64,000 nt of DNA from Medicago truncatula. Lineage: Eukaryota > Streptophyta > Magnoliopsida > Fabales > Fabaceae. The position numbers were made by a program, and so were the translations under genes. This document shows, piece after piece, positions 11,936-22,913 of this stretch. Below the pieces are notes generated by a model that was not told the origin of the DNA, did no database searches, and saw only the letters and a program-made list of their open reading frames with translations. Within the stretch, counting starts at the first letter, position 1. Every line of letters begins with the position of its first letter. The stretch spans positions 30,801,262 to 30,865,261 of the forward strand of contig NC_053042.1 of assembly GCF_003473485.1 (NCBI RefSeq), in the 5' to 3' direction.

Positions 11936-12340
11936 ATTGTGATAAGGACTTGGGTACTATGGAGTACCCATATTCCTCATTGAGTAGTATGGGGTGGTCA
12001 TTGAAGTATTTAGTGGCTCATTTTTTTTCCTTTAATAGCTAGCTTTTAAGGGATGGTTTTCCAAGCGCGTTGATGCTTATCAATTGGTATCAGAATTGAT
12101 TGTCGTTGGCTTGGAAAGGGCTTCCTATGGAAGGACTGACTGGAAAGGCCGAGTAAAACAACAGAGTATAGCCGCCGGGAATCAGCTCTCAGGGACGGGG
12201 CTGTGGTAGGGACTTGGATGTTATGACGTGCCCGTGTCCCATATTGAGTCGTTTGAGTGAGATGCTAAGTGAAGTGTTTAACTGACCCCCTTAAGGGAAG
12301 GTTCTCCAAGTGTTTGGATAATTGCTACATTGTTATTAAG
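11936..12340 (+). mobile_element. Likely TRIM (non-coding miniature LTR retroelement)
   Basis: Two related segments, about 11942-12080 and 12203-12330, share GGACTTGG, a CCCATATT core, and GGGA(T/A)GGTT(T/C)TCCAAG. They flank a 120-base centre. Directly after the first segment comes TTGGTATCAGAA, close to the TGGTATCAGAGC primer-binding site complementary to initiator tRNA-Met. A purine-rich GGGACGGGG stretch precedes the second segment, in the place of a polypurine tract. No coding capacity is present. The two repeats have diverged a good deal, so the insertion is old. It lies between the KdtA and SAUR genes. Confidence 0.5.
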
Positions 12341-12856
12341 TATTTACTTTGGTGCCAACTGTGGTAAGTTTGTGCTTCAAAACATCAAGTTTATGAGCTG
12401 AACAACAATCATCTCAAACTTGGGCATTTAAACGCAAATATACTAGGATTTCTCAATGAAGACTTATGGACGACGGTATGCGATGTTTTTCTATGCGGCT
12501 TTGAATTTTTTTGTTAACTCATACCAGAAAATTGCTACTTCCATAATCTGTCATATCCTAATCTTTCAGAATTGAATGTGGTTACAACCAAGTTTTGATT
12601 GAAACAGAAAATCAAATTGAACTCTGGCATATATAGGATTACATCGGCTACGTAAGAAATTTGTGCTACAAATGAACCTTTTGGGGTAATATTCAACCGT
12701 TGATTTAGAATGATATGGTCCCATAACAACTTATGACCCTTGCTTGCTTTTGAATGTTCAACTTTTTTTTTTTTTTTTTTCAGCGTAAAGACTTCATTCT
12801 ACTGCTTCAAACCATAACTTAGCTGTATTAATGCATCATTAGAAATCATGTCATAT

Positions 12857-13047
12857 ATCATATCTGTTAAAAATAGATACATGCATCATTACATACTCAG
12901 GTACGTGGAAATTACACACGCTCACACAAATCTATCTACAGAAGAAAATCATATCTGTTAAAAATAGATACATGCATCATTACATATTCAGGTACGTGGA
13001 AATTACACACACTACACACGCTCACACAAATCTATCGAGTGAAGAAA
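12857..13047. repeat. Tandem duplication, about 91 bp x 2
   Basis: The unit starting ATCATATCTGTTAAAAATAG at 12857 recurs at 12948 with very few changes, including the GGTACGTGGAAATTACACAC and CTCACACAAATCTATC segments. The second copy carries about ten extra bases (ACTACACACG) in a CA-rich part. It lies downstream of the SAUR stop codon, in its 3' flank. Confidence 0.85.
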
Positions 13048-13212
13048 AGGGTGCAGGTAGCAGATATTGCATTTAGACAACTTGAAGTGATATCATTTGG
13101 AAATATAACATGGTTTGTTAAGAACTACTCTTGGACAGTAGTGAATGTAAGAGACTAAGAAAAGTGAAGGAGAAACATTTTTCTCTTTAGGCTACCACAG
13201 TAACTGTTATGC

Positions 13213-13590
13213 TTAATTCTTGTAGTTGTTGCTTCTTTTGCTGTCAAAGGCTTCAAGTAGTGGTACAGCGTCTTTCAAAAAGCTCAAATCTAGCTTTTTT
13301 GTGAGCACAGGGGAAGAGGATCGTCGTGCGACTGTTCCTCCTCCAAGGGAAAGAAGAATATCTTCAAACAGGAACTCATCACAAGGTATAGACAGAGGAC
13401 CACTCTTGTTGAAGCCATATCCTTCGTATGCCTGGTCTAGCAGTTCTTGAAGAACTGGATGGTTCAGGTAGTCAGCTCTTATCACAAACCTCCTGTTTGT
13501 CTCTCCTACTGTCACGGCCAAGTGACCTCGCGGTACGTCTGACGGCAGTTTCTTCCCGCTGCAGGCATTCTTACGCCACATGCATGCCAT
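13213..13590 (-). CDS. SAUR family auxin-responsive protein
   Basis: This is an intronless minus-strand gene of 125 residues. The centre matches the SAUR domain: DVPRGHLAVTVGE, RRFVIRADYLNHPVLQELL, then DQAYEGYGF and GPLSIPCDEFLFEDIL. SAUR proteins are short, plant-specific, early auxin-response products. Some promote cell expansion by inhibiting PP2C.D phosphatases at the plasma membrane. The N-terminus is short and basic and the C-terminal tail of about 35 residues is variable, as is usual. The start at 13590 is the only ATG that gives the usual N-terminal length. No auxin-response element was assigned with confidence. Confidence 0.92.
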   Translation of the reverse strand: MACMWRKNACSGKKLPSDVPRGHLAVTVGETNRRFVIRADYLNHPVLQELLDQAYEGYGFNKSGPLSIPCDEFLFEDILLSLGGGTVARRSSSPVLTKKLDLSFLKDAVPLLEAFDSKRSNNYKN

Positions 13591-13599
13591 ACTTCTTTT

Positions 13600-15319
13600 T
13601 TTTCAGCTGCAGTGTTAATGTTGAGGATGAAGTTCTTGGTGTTGGATTATACTCCAACTTGATACACTCTACACTCATATATTATGCTCTATTGTTCCAT
13701 CTGACAAGTTTTGAGACACCTTGTGTGCTTTGGAAAACGACTGAACCAAATCCTTATGTTTTGACAAAGGTTTGGTATGGTAGTTTGGTGTAGTCCTTTC
13801 TGTCCCAATTCCCATGATTACATGTTATTACTATTTTCATTATTTTCTTTATCCCTCTAATGTGACATTAATGAAACTAAAAGGATGTAGTTGCCCTTCA
13901 TATTTGTCTAAGCAGGGGTGTCCTTGTTTTGCTAATGATATTTTCATAACTAAACTAAATTTGATCAACTTTTTAGGTTTAGTTACATTTTTTTGTTTGC
14001 CTCTAATCGAGTCAACTTGGTTCCAACGTTGATATTTTGTTTATTTATTTTAGAAATGATAACTGTTGATTTATTTATTTTTACTAAAAGAAATCTATTT
14101 TGTTTTTGTTAATTTTTTAAAGTGGGTTATTTTATTAGGTTTTAACGAGTATTTATCTTTTTCTCTAAAAAAAGGTATTTATCTTTTTCTCTAAAAAAAT
14201 GTATTTATCTTTTTCTCTTAAAAACAGTATTTATCTCAATCATAATAGTTTTTTTTTTGGATATAATCTTAATCATGATATCTACATGACAACAAGTTCA
14301 AAGAATGATATGACATGTAAATAGAAAGAAAAATAACAATAAATTTTGGTCTATTCATAATATAAAAAAAAAAAAAAAATCAATTTGATGAAACTTTCAT
14401 TGTGATTCAGGTAAAAATAATTCTGATCCATATCACCATGACTATTATCACATAAAAAATTATGATTCAATTCTACAAAACTTTAACTATTTTTGGAACA
14501 AATTTGTATACGTGAAAAAGTATGAAAACTTATTCAAACCACTGAAATTGCAGGCAGCAAAATTGTATATTTTTTTTAAATTATAAATATCAAAATGTAT
14601 AATTAAATCATACTTTTTTTCTTTCACTACATACGCATACAAAAAGTCTAAATAATCTCAATAAGCGAGAGTCTTATAGATGAACTTTCTGAGCAGATTT
14701 AACAGTTTTCACACAATTTTTTTTAAAAGCTCTACCTTCTAGTTTTTTTAATGGGATATCCTTTACGCAAAACTGCAGAGATTAATCCTTCAATCTGCAT
14801 TGATTCAAGAGATTTAACACTAACTTAAAACCTCTAATTTTTCTTTGCATTTTAATTTAAATTTATGTTCAAAACTCTTTTCTCTTCCTAAGTTTGTTGT
14901 ACTTACTACTTAGGTTTGCCTAACAAAAAGTTTGTACTTAGGTGTCCCACAAGCTAACTTTTTCCATAAGCGAATTCAAATAGGACTTACAGGGTGTTTA
15001 GGTTTCATAAAAAAGGGTGTTTAGCTAAATAATTTAGTCATGTGTTTTATCACATAAAGTTCTATCTATAAACTATTTCTACGATCAGAGAGATAATGAG
15101 AGTAAATTCTTTGTAAAACTTAACCGTGCGAAGCTAAACTATGAGGTGGAAACACACAAGGTGTGTGTATGACTCAACCCAATATTTTTGTTGTTGCTCA
15201 TCTATGTTATTTTTTGTTCTAAGGTTCAATTATTGCTTACAAATGATTAATTAATATTTTAAAAATCATACTCAGTGTGATTATGTGAAACTACTCAAAT
15301 AATCGAACCATAACAATAT
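13600..15319. other. A/T-rich intergenic sequence with a small tandem repeat
   Basis: No gene is seen. At 14150-14238 a unit of about 29 bases (GTATTTATCTTTTTCTC) is repeated about four times with slight decay. Otherwise the sequence is A/T-rich with homopolymer runs. Confidence 0.55.
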
Positions 15320-15634
15320 GGTAAAATTACACTTCTAGTCCCTTAATTTAATTTCAGGTTACAGTTTAATCCTTTATCTTTTTTTCATTTTAATTTGGTC
15401 CTTTTTGTCCATTTTCATATACATTTTCAAGCTTCAAATTAAATATTCTTATGCAAACATAAACAAGGATCATAGATTTGAAGACTGAAAGATCATAAGA
15501 AAATAAAATCATGAATTTTAAGCTTAAATATTCATATGTAAATGGATCAAAAGGACAAAATTGAAATGAAAAAAAGATAAAGGACTAAACTGTTACCTAA
15601 AATAAAGTTAAGGGACTAAAAGTGTAATTTTACC
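15320..15634. mobile_element. Fold-back MITE, about 315 bp, probably Mutator-type
   Basis: The left end GGTAAAATTACACTTCTAGTC and the right end GACTAAAAGTGTAATTTTACC are near-perfect inverse copies, with arms of about 110 bases. The flanking nonamers are TAACAATAT and TTACAATAA, 7 of 9 matching, so an old 9-bp duplication is likely but not proved. Confidence 0.7.
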
Positions 15635-15643
15635 TTACAATAA

Positions 15644-16719
15644 ATATTTCAACCGATTAAACCGTCTATTTTAATTTCTAAAACATCCTTACTAATGACA
15701 AATCAATCAATAAATTGGTGAAGTATTTATTATATAATGACAAAATTTTCACGTATATTAGCATAAAAATAAATAGTACGTAATTCACAAGCATGGACAG
15801 ATGCATGTTGTAGGTTGTGGGGCTACATAGATACACGATATTTTGGAAAGAAAAAAAAAAACTTTGTATTATATATACTAGTATATTCTTTTGGTTCCTG
15901 TCATTTTAATTAAGAACTTTTACTCTAAATGGTACTCTATTACTTTTTCAATGCAACATTAACTAACTTATTTCAATTTTTTCTCTAAAATCATTATTGT
16001 ATCCACCACCTCCAAATCATTATATTTTTTTGGTTATGTTGGACACTTATTAAAGATTTAAAATGGAAATAATTGTTAGGTTTTATATAGAAAAAAAATT
16101 GCTTTTAAAATTTTCATTGTGTTGAATACATCATTTAAAAAAAAAAAATCACTTTAGACTTCATAACTAGTATTTTTAGAGTACATGTTAGCATTTCTCA
16201 TCTTTTTTTTATATAACAAGGAAAAAAATAATCAACAAAAGCTAAGGAACATTTTGAGGGAAAGAGAATCCACTTCTACCATGAAAATTGAACAAGACTC
16301 CAAAACTTGACCATAAGTGAAAAAGACCCCTTCAAGTTCAAGTCATTATATTTCCTTATACATTCATGACAATAATTAATAGTACACTTATTCATGAGTA
16401 TTATTTTGATTTGATCTATGCCAAAGAACCACAAACGACCTTGTTCTCAAGGCAATGTTTAGAAAAACAAGGATTTGCCTAAAATCTGGTAAAAATGATA
16501 CGGAAATTAAATAGGTTAATTGTATTTCCAGCGAAATGTACCTTTAGTTCAGAAATTGTGTGCCTCTTTTCTCTGTTTTCTCTTGTCATGTGTGTTCACG
16601 TGTTAATGATAATACGATGATACCTCCTATGATAAGACCGACACTGCATCATGTTCAGTAAATAATCACTAATCATCAATTTGCTTTATCAATATTGGAC
16701 TCCACAACCAAGAGATGAG
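15644..16719. other. Intergenic sequence, no gene seen
   Basis: A/T-rich sequence with no coding pattern on either strand. Poly-A and poly-T runs are frequent. It forms the left flank of the transposon that starts at 16720. Confidence 0.55.
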
Positions 16720-18031
16720 GAGAATTGCTATTCCCACGTATAGTATGGCTGTGCCACACCAGTAAAATACAAAAATGCCCTTCGGCAGTTAACTGCCGAA
16801 GTTTTTAGTGAACCGGCGGCAGCTAACTGCCGAGGAAAACTGGACATAATCAGAACGCAGAAACTCAGTTTTCTTAATTCTTCAAAATTCTTCCAAACCA
16901 TCCAAATTCTCCAAATTCGATTTTTCAGCAAAATCAAGTGCATCATCTCCATTTAATCACAAGTAAGTATCTTGACTCATTTTTAATCATAATGTTAGTT
17001 TGGGTAGGTTTTTTAAAAAAAAAAATGGTAGTTTTCATGTGGTTAGGGTTGATGTAGGAATTGACTTTTTTATGAGTGCATGTAGTTTATAATTGAATGT
17101 AGTTGGTTTAATTGATGATTGAATGATGTTAGGGTATAATGTGGTTTTGATTGGTGGCAAAATAACACATTTTGAGTATGTTTGATACTTTGCACACAAA
17201 GTGTTTGATAAAATGTGTCAATGACAATTTTATTGATTATTTAGTTAGTTTAGGTATTGGATACGATCTTGATTGTAATTCGAAAACGTGTATGTTGAAT
17301 TAAGTTGAATGCATATTGAAAAAGTGTATATTGAATTAGGTTGAATGTGTATATTGAATTATGTTTAGTTTAGGTTGAATGTGTATGATAATGCATTTGA
17401 TTTTTTGCGTTTGAATGTTAATGATAATGTTTAGGTTCAATCAATGTCTTTATTTTGGTAAAGTGGTTTAATGTAAAAGCGGTTATGTTTAGGTTATGTT
17501 TAGGTTGAATGTGAAAGTGTAGGTTTTGTTTAGGTTTACTGTTTGTTGATAAAGTGGTTGAATGATATTAATTTTTTTTTTTTTTTTGTAGATATGGCCG
17601 ATCAGGACCCCATTTATCCATCGAAGATGATTGGTGGTAGGCGTGCCATGACTCAGAGCCAACGCAGGGAGAGACAGAGTGCCCACATCCCAAAGAGGGG
17701 TAGAGGTCGGAGGGGAGATGGCTCAGGAAGCTCTCAGGCTACACAGCCTGAGGAGTCACAGGTTGTTGACCCGTCACAGCCTGTTGACCAGACTGGGGTG
17801 GAGTACCTGAACTATCAGGATCAGGTACATCATGATGTGACGGATGGTGGATATGACCAGGATCATATACCACATGAGCAGGATGCAGGAGACGAGGATG
17901 ACATTGCAGCAGCTGCTGCACCGGAGGTGTTACCTACGGACCCTCCCTTTCCTGGTGGACCGGCTGACTTGTCCTTGCTCCACTCTTATGCCGGTCATGT
18001 GGCGTTGCCACTCTGGGATAATTCAAATAAT

Positions 18032-18434
18032 GTAAGTGTATTTTTTTTAATTGTTTTTTCTTTATGTTAAAATATTTTCTTTAATTTAAATGTGTGTTTG
18101 TTTAATTATTATATCCACTTTTATATGTGTTTTTTTTAATTGATTTTTCTTTATGTTAAAATATTTTCTTTAAATGTGTGTTTGTTTTTATTATTATATC
18201 CACCTCTATATGTGTTTTTTTTAATTCTTTTTCTTTATGTTTAATTATTTTCTTTAAATGTGTGTTTGTTTTAATTATTATATACACTGTTATATGTTTA
18301 TTTTTTTAATTCTATTTTTTATGTTTAATTGTTTTGTTTATATGTGTTTTTAATTATTATATACACTGTTATACATTGTTATGTGTTTTTATGTTTAATT
18401 ATTATATCCATATTTTTTTTTCTATTATTTCAAG
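18032..18434 (+). repeat. Tandemly repeated intron in the PMD gene
   Basis: Almost the whole intron consists of about 4.5 copies of a unit of 80-90 bases: a T-run plus TTAATT, CTTTATGTT, ATTTTCTTTAAATGTGTGTTTG, then ATTATTATATCCAC and TTATAT. Copies differ by small indels. Poly-T runs give it a strong pyrimidine bias. Confidence 0.8.
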
Positions 18435-18820
18435 TTCGTAAGACCCGCGTGCTTAAACCGATTAATCATGGGGCGAAGATTCTCACTCTCGGACGCCCTA
18501 ACGGGAATGAGAATTGGTTTTGGGATGCGCTTCAGCAGAGCGGGCTACATGACTTGGTCTACTTGGGGTACTCCACCGTGCCTCATGCCCTGCTGCTTAC
18601 TTTATGCGAGAGGTGGCATCCGGAGACCAGCACCTTCCACATGCCGATGGGGGAGATGACTGTGACATTGGATGATGTCGCATGTCTCACGCATCTTCCT
18701 ATTGAGGGGCGGATGTTGGATCATGGGAAGAAGATGCCCAAGCATGAGGGAGCGGCACTGCTGATGACATATCTGGGTGTGGCCCAGCATGAGGCTGAGA
18801 AGATCTGCAACCAGGAGTAC

Positions 18821-18870
18821 GGTGGGTAATTAGCTACCCCAGGCTGGTGGGTAATTAGCTACCCCAGGCT
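18821..18870 (+). repeat. 25-bp perfect tandem duplication in PMD coding sequence
   Basis: The 25-base unit beginning GGTGGGTAATTAGC occupies 18821-18845 and is repeated exactly at 18846-18870. The first copy puts a TAA in the upstream frame. The second copy is in the frame that continues the protein downstream (WVISYPRLRDFY). Confidence 0.9.
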
Positions 18871-20527
18871 GAGGGACTTCTATACCTCGTACCTTGGTAG
18901 GGCCAACGTATTGGCGGGTACGGAGGATCCTGAGGAGCTTGAGGAGCTAGCGAGGGTCAGGACATACTGCGTCCGGTGTTACCTTCTGTACTTGGTCGGA
19001 TGCTTGTTGTTTGGCGATAGAAGCAACAAGCGCATCGAGCTGATATATTTGACGACCATGGCGGACGGCTACGCAGGGATGCGTAATTATTCCTGGGGAG
19101 CTATGACCCTCGCCTACCTATACGGCGAGTTGGCGGATACATGTAGGCCTGGACACAGAGCGCTTGGGGGGAGCGTGACACTGCTCACTGTAAGAAAACT
19201 GAAATTTTATATTTATGTTAACTTTATTTTTTTGTGAACTTTTAATTTTTTGTTATATTTTTCCGTGCGTAATAATTTATAAATGTTATTTGTTTGGTTT
19301 GTGCAGGCATGGTTTTTGGCGCATTTTTCAGGGTTTTTCAGTATTGATCTCAACACTGACTACCTGGAAAACTATCCGGTTGCAGCGAGGTGGAAGCTCC
19401 AGAAGGGTCATGGGGAGGGGATCACGTATCGGTCACTGCTCGATCGTATACAGTTAGATGATGTATGCTGGAGGCCGTACGAGGAGCACAGAGAGATCCA
19501 TGACTTCGAGGAGGTTTTCTGGTATTCTGGATGGATTATGTGCGGCGTCCGTAGGGTGTACCGTCACTTGCCCGAGAGGGTTTTGAGACAGTACGGATAC
19601 GTGCAGACCATCCCCAGACATCCGACTGATGTTAGGGACCTCCCCCCGCCTTCCATTGTGCAGATGTTCGTCGACTTCCGCACTCACACGCTTAAGGCGG
19701 AAGCTCGGGGTGAGCAAGCAGGAGAGGATACATGGCGAATGGCTATGTCCTGTGGTACACTGGGGTGTCTCACCCTCAGATCTTGCCACCTATTCCAGTA
19801 GATCTTCTGAGGCCTGCAAATGAAGAGCAGATCATTGCAGAGCAGTGGCAGCGGTATGAGGCGAGAAGCTCGCCTGACACCTATGACATGGTTAGTGGCG
19901 CTGTTGCCTACGCTGATGCGCAGTTAGGCCAGGAGGAGGTCATGAGCATGACCCCTCAGCAGTGGTATGAGGCCATGACCCATATGAGGGAGCAGATCGC
20001 GCCGATTTTGACCAGGAGGAGAGCCCAGAGGCCGAGGAGGAGGCACCATCATCAGGATCAGGACCAGTAGTACTATTTTCCTTTTTTATGACTTATTTTT
20101 TAGTTTTAGTCTTTTGATGACATTGAGTTATGTATATTTGTATATTTGTATATTTCTACTTTGATGACATTATTTTTAATTTCATGGGCTTTTTTTACTT
20201 TGTTTAATGTACAAAAATGTTGGTTTAATTAAGTTGTGCATTTGCACCAATATTTATTTGTTATTTGAACTGTTATAATAAATTTTAAAACTTTGTGTAA
20301 AAATCTTGTTAGAATGATTTTGAAATGTTTTTTAGATGAAGATTTCCTCGGCAGTTAACTACCGAAATTGTTTAAGTTCAGATTTCCTTGGCAGTTAACT
20401 ACCGAGGTTTTCCTCGGCAGTTAACTGCCGCCGGTTGCCTAAAAACTTCGGTAGCAAACTGCCGAAGGGCATTTTCGTATTTTACTGGTGTGGCACAGCC
20501 ATACTATATGTGGGAACAACAATTCTC

Positions 20528-22913
20528 AATGAGTAATGGATATAGGTGTATAAGATAATCGAATATTTTAACTATATGACGGTTATTTAATAGATACGGA
20601 TGTAGATTTAAGTTCCTTAAGTTTGTAAACGTTTTCAATTTAATCCTTATGCCACATCATCGTTTTGGTTAACATAATGACTAAATTGAAAACGTTTAAA
20701 AATTTAAAGGACATATATGTGATCAAAATAACTTAAAGGATCAATCTGTTTCAAACTTCAAACTTAAAAGACTTATGTGTGATAAAAATAACTTAAATGA
20801 CCAATCTGTTACAAACCTCAAACTTAAAGGACCTCTGGTATAATTTAACCTTTTTTTTTTAATGTCATCCATGTATATCTCTCTGAATACTTCAAGTTAT
20901 GTTGATTATAAGCGTGGATATAAGGCGGACACGAATATCATATTAATGCAATGAGACAAACACATATCTCTACTTCCAATTTATTTAACCATTAAGTGTT
21001 TTTTGTCAAAAAAAAATAAAAAACCATTAAGTGTTTGATAAATGGAGAATTACAGGTTTGAAATTGCAATCCAATGCATTAAATAGCAATGCATCATTTA
21101 ACTATATGAGTTATACTTACATGACTATGAACAATGTGTGTGCGCGCGATTATAATTTTATAAATACAAAGCTTTCATTGTTATTTAGTTAGCTTTGACT
21201 AATATCTGTGCGAGAATTCGTTGAAATATAAAGAGGGTTCTTTACGTCAAATTAGGTGTACACAAAAGACAAGAAGAGTTCAAATTTTTTACCACTCCAA
21301 CCGAATAATTGATGGTAACTTTTTTTTTTGTTTGTTACGAATGATAGTAACTATTTCAAAAGACACAAACACTACAATAACAGTATATGTAAAAAAATAT
21401 ATTGAGTGACTGATCCAAAAAATTTGAATAGTGGGGGCTGGGGGCAAAATTTATATAAACTAGTAGGTGTATTGCTCTGTGCTTTGTAATCTTTGTCTGC
21501 TTGCATGTATTTTGTTTTTATTTCAATGAATAAACCATCAATTTAGTCTATAAATTATCATTCATTTTCCAATTTAGTCCATAAACTACGTATATATAAT
21601 AATAATCTTTAATTTATATGAGATTCGTCAATTTAGTCACTAACATCTCAATAACAGAGATTATATCGACAAATATTTTATACTTTAGAGACAATTTATT
21701 ATACTTATATAATTTAGAGGTTAATTTATAAAAAAAAGAGTGATACCAAATTGATGATTTGTTCTTTATTTGAATAGGCTTATTATATATTGGAAAGCAA
21801 CTTGTAGAATTTAACTTGTGATTAGACCTCTATAAAAAGAACTTGTGTGATTGGATGAGTTAAGAAAAATAAATTATGTGAAGGGTGTGAGGAAAAACCC
21901 TTCTTTATAATATAAAAACAAATATTAAACCATTCAAAAATATATATTATGAAAACTTTGTGCAGGCACTCTATGTACATCCGTCCCTAATTGTAAAAAA
22001 AAATCAAAAATCACCTAAATGATTATTATGAATGTTGTTTGGCCCATTCTAAGCTAAACCTATATATTTTATGTAAATTTGAAATTTTAAGACAAATTAG
22101 ACAATGGACAGTCATGTTCGTAAGAATGTAAATCAGGTGAAACCGGGATAGTTCTAATGCATGATAATAAAATACATACATGGTCAATAGAATAAGACAC
22201 GATTTAACAGGTAATTGTGATTGATGTTAGTTAGGTCGAGTTTTAAGTTTTTAACATGATACAAAACAAAAATACCAAATATTTGTCACCAACAAAAATA
22301 CAAACAATAGTACTAAGACAAAATAAATACGTACTGTACATTAGTGTACGTTGATATCTAATGTGATAAGGCTTAAAGAGCTCAAAAAAACATCGTATAC
22401 AAGGAGCCCCCTTAACCATATATGCATTGGGAATTTGGACCAATTATCATGTGAATATTTATCAACCTTCAATTTTTAGACAAGGTCTTCATTGATTCAA
22501 ATTAGATATACGTACAAGAAAATGTGTAATTACTAATTAGTGACATTCACACTACTTAGTCAAGAACTGTCTATTATCCTTCTTTGTCTTATGAGAAATA
22601 TTATAATTTTTCCATAACTAAAGCACTTTCCACATATGTGTCTTCTTTTTCTCGTCCTAATTGTTGTTGTTTGGTTTTGTTGGATTTTCTACAAATTCTA
22701 TTTATTAAGGTCTACAAACAAATGGACCAAAGAATGGACATTATGCTAAACAAATTAAATATGTGAACTTGAGGTTGAAGAAGATTGATTTTTTATAGTT
22801 TCCAACTTCCTATCATCATCACGTTTTCAACATTAGGTCCCTCAAAAAAAAGTTTTCAGCATTAGTTTTATATACTACTTTTGTTCCTCAAAAAAAAATT
22901 ATATACTACTTTT
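20528..22913. other. Intergenic sequence, no gene seen
   Basis: There is no coding pattern. At about 20590-20850 are imperfect inverted and direct repeats built on TTAAAGGACC/GGTCCTTTAA-like words, probably an old fold-back element. From 21420 to 21990 the sequence resembles a decayed element, but no ends could be fixed. Confidence 0.45.

Larger units (their letters stand above)
17594..20070 (+). pseudogene. Plant mobile domain (PMD/MAIN-like) gene, frame-broken
   Basis: The first piece is 17594-18031 (from ATG; MADQDPIYPSKM), ending at a GTAAGT donor. The second is about 18435-18826 and contains the PMD core: LKPINHG, WFWDALQQSGL, CERWHPETSTFHMPMGEMT and LDDVACLTHLPIEG. A TAA follows at 18827. 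After it, 18846-19189 and 19307-about 19735 continue the domain (LRDFYTSYLGRANVLAG; LLTAWFLAHFSGFF; FWYSGWIMCGVRRVYRHLP). A second frame change near 19720-19735 leads to NGYVLWYTGVSHPQILPP and a basic tail ending at 20070. The 18032-18434 intron also does not join in phase if the first GT and last AG are used. PMD proteins of the MAIN/MAIL1 type act in silencing. Transposon-borne copies are common, and this one looks decayed. Confidence 0.75.
16720..20527 (+). mobile_element. TIR DNA transposon carrying a plant-mobile-domain gene, 3.8 kb
   Basis: The ends GAGAATTGCTATTCCCAC (left) and its near-complement at 20510-20527 begin inverted repeats of about 120 bases that differ at only a few positions. 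Both include GGCTGTGCCACACCAG. The inner part of each arm is built of palindromes of the type CGGCAGTTAACTGCCG: two at the left (16781-16832) and four at the right (20347-20466). The flanks GATGAG and AATGAG agree at 5 of 6 bases, but no 9-bp duplication is visible, so the superfamily is open; long TIRs suggest Mutator-like. No transposase is present. The only cargo is the PMD gene. Confidence 0.8.

Noticed and set aside
12889-13030. A CRISPR-like or satellite array near the SAUR gene
   Set aside because: There are only two copies and no spacers; it is a simple tandem duplication in a plant genome.
13226-13793. Plus-strand open frames across the SAUR gene
   Set aside because: They are antisense shadows; the minus frame has the full SAUR motif set.
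16728-16952. Minus-strand open frame at the left end of the PMD transposon
   Set aside because: It lies mostly within terminal-repeat sequence and has no recognisable domain.
16714-20533. A 9-bp target duplication for the PMD transposon
   Set aside because: Only GATGAG/AATGAG (5 of 6) match next to the ends; nine-base windows do not agree, so it was not claimed.
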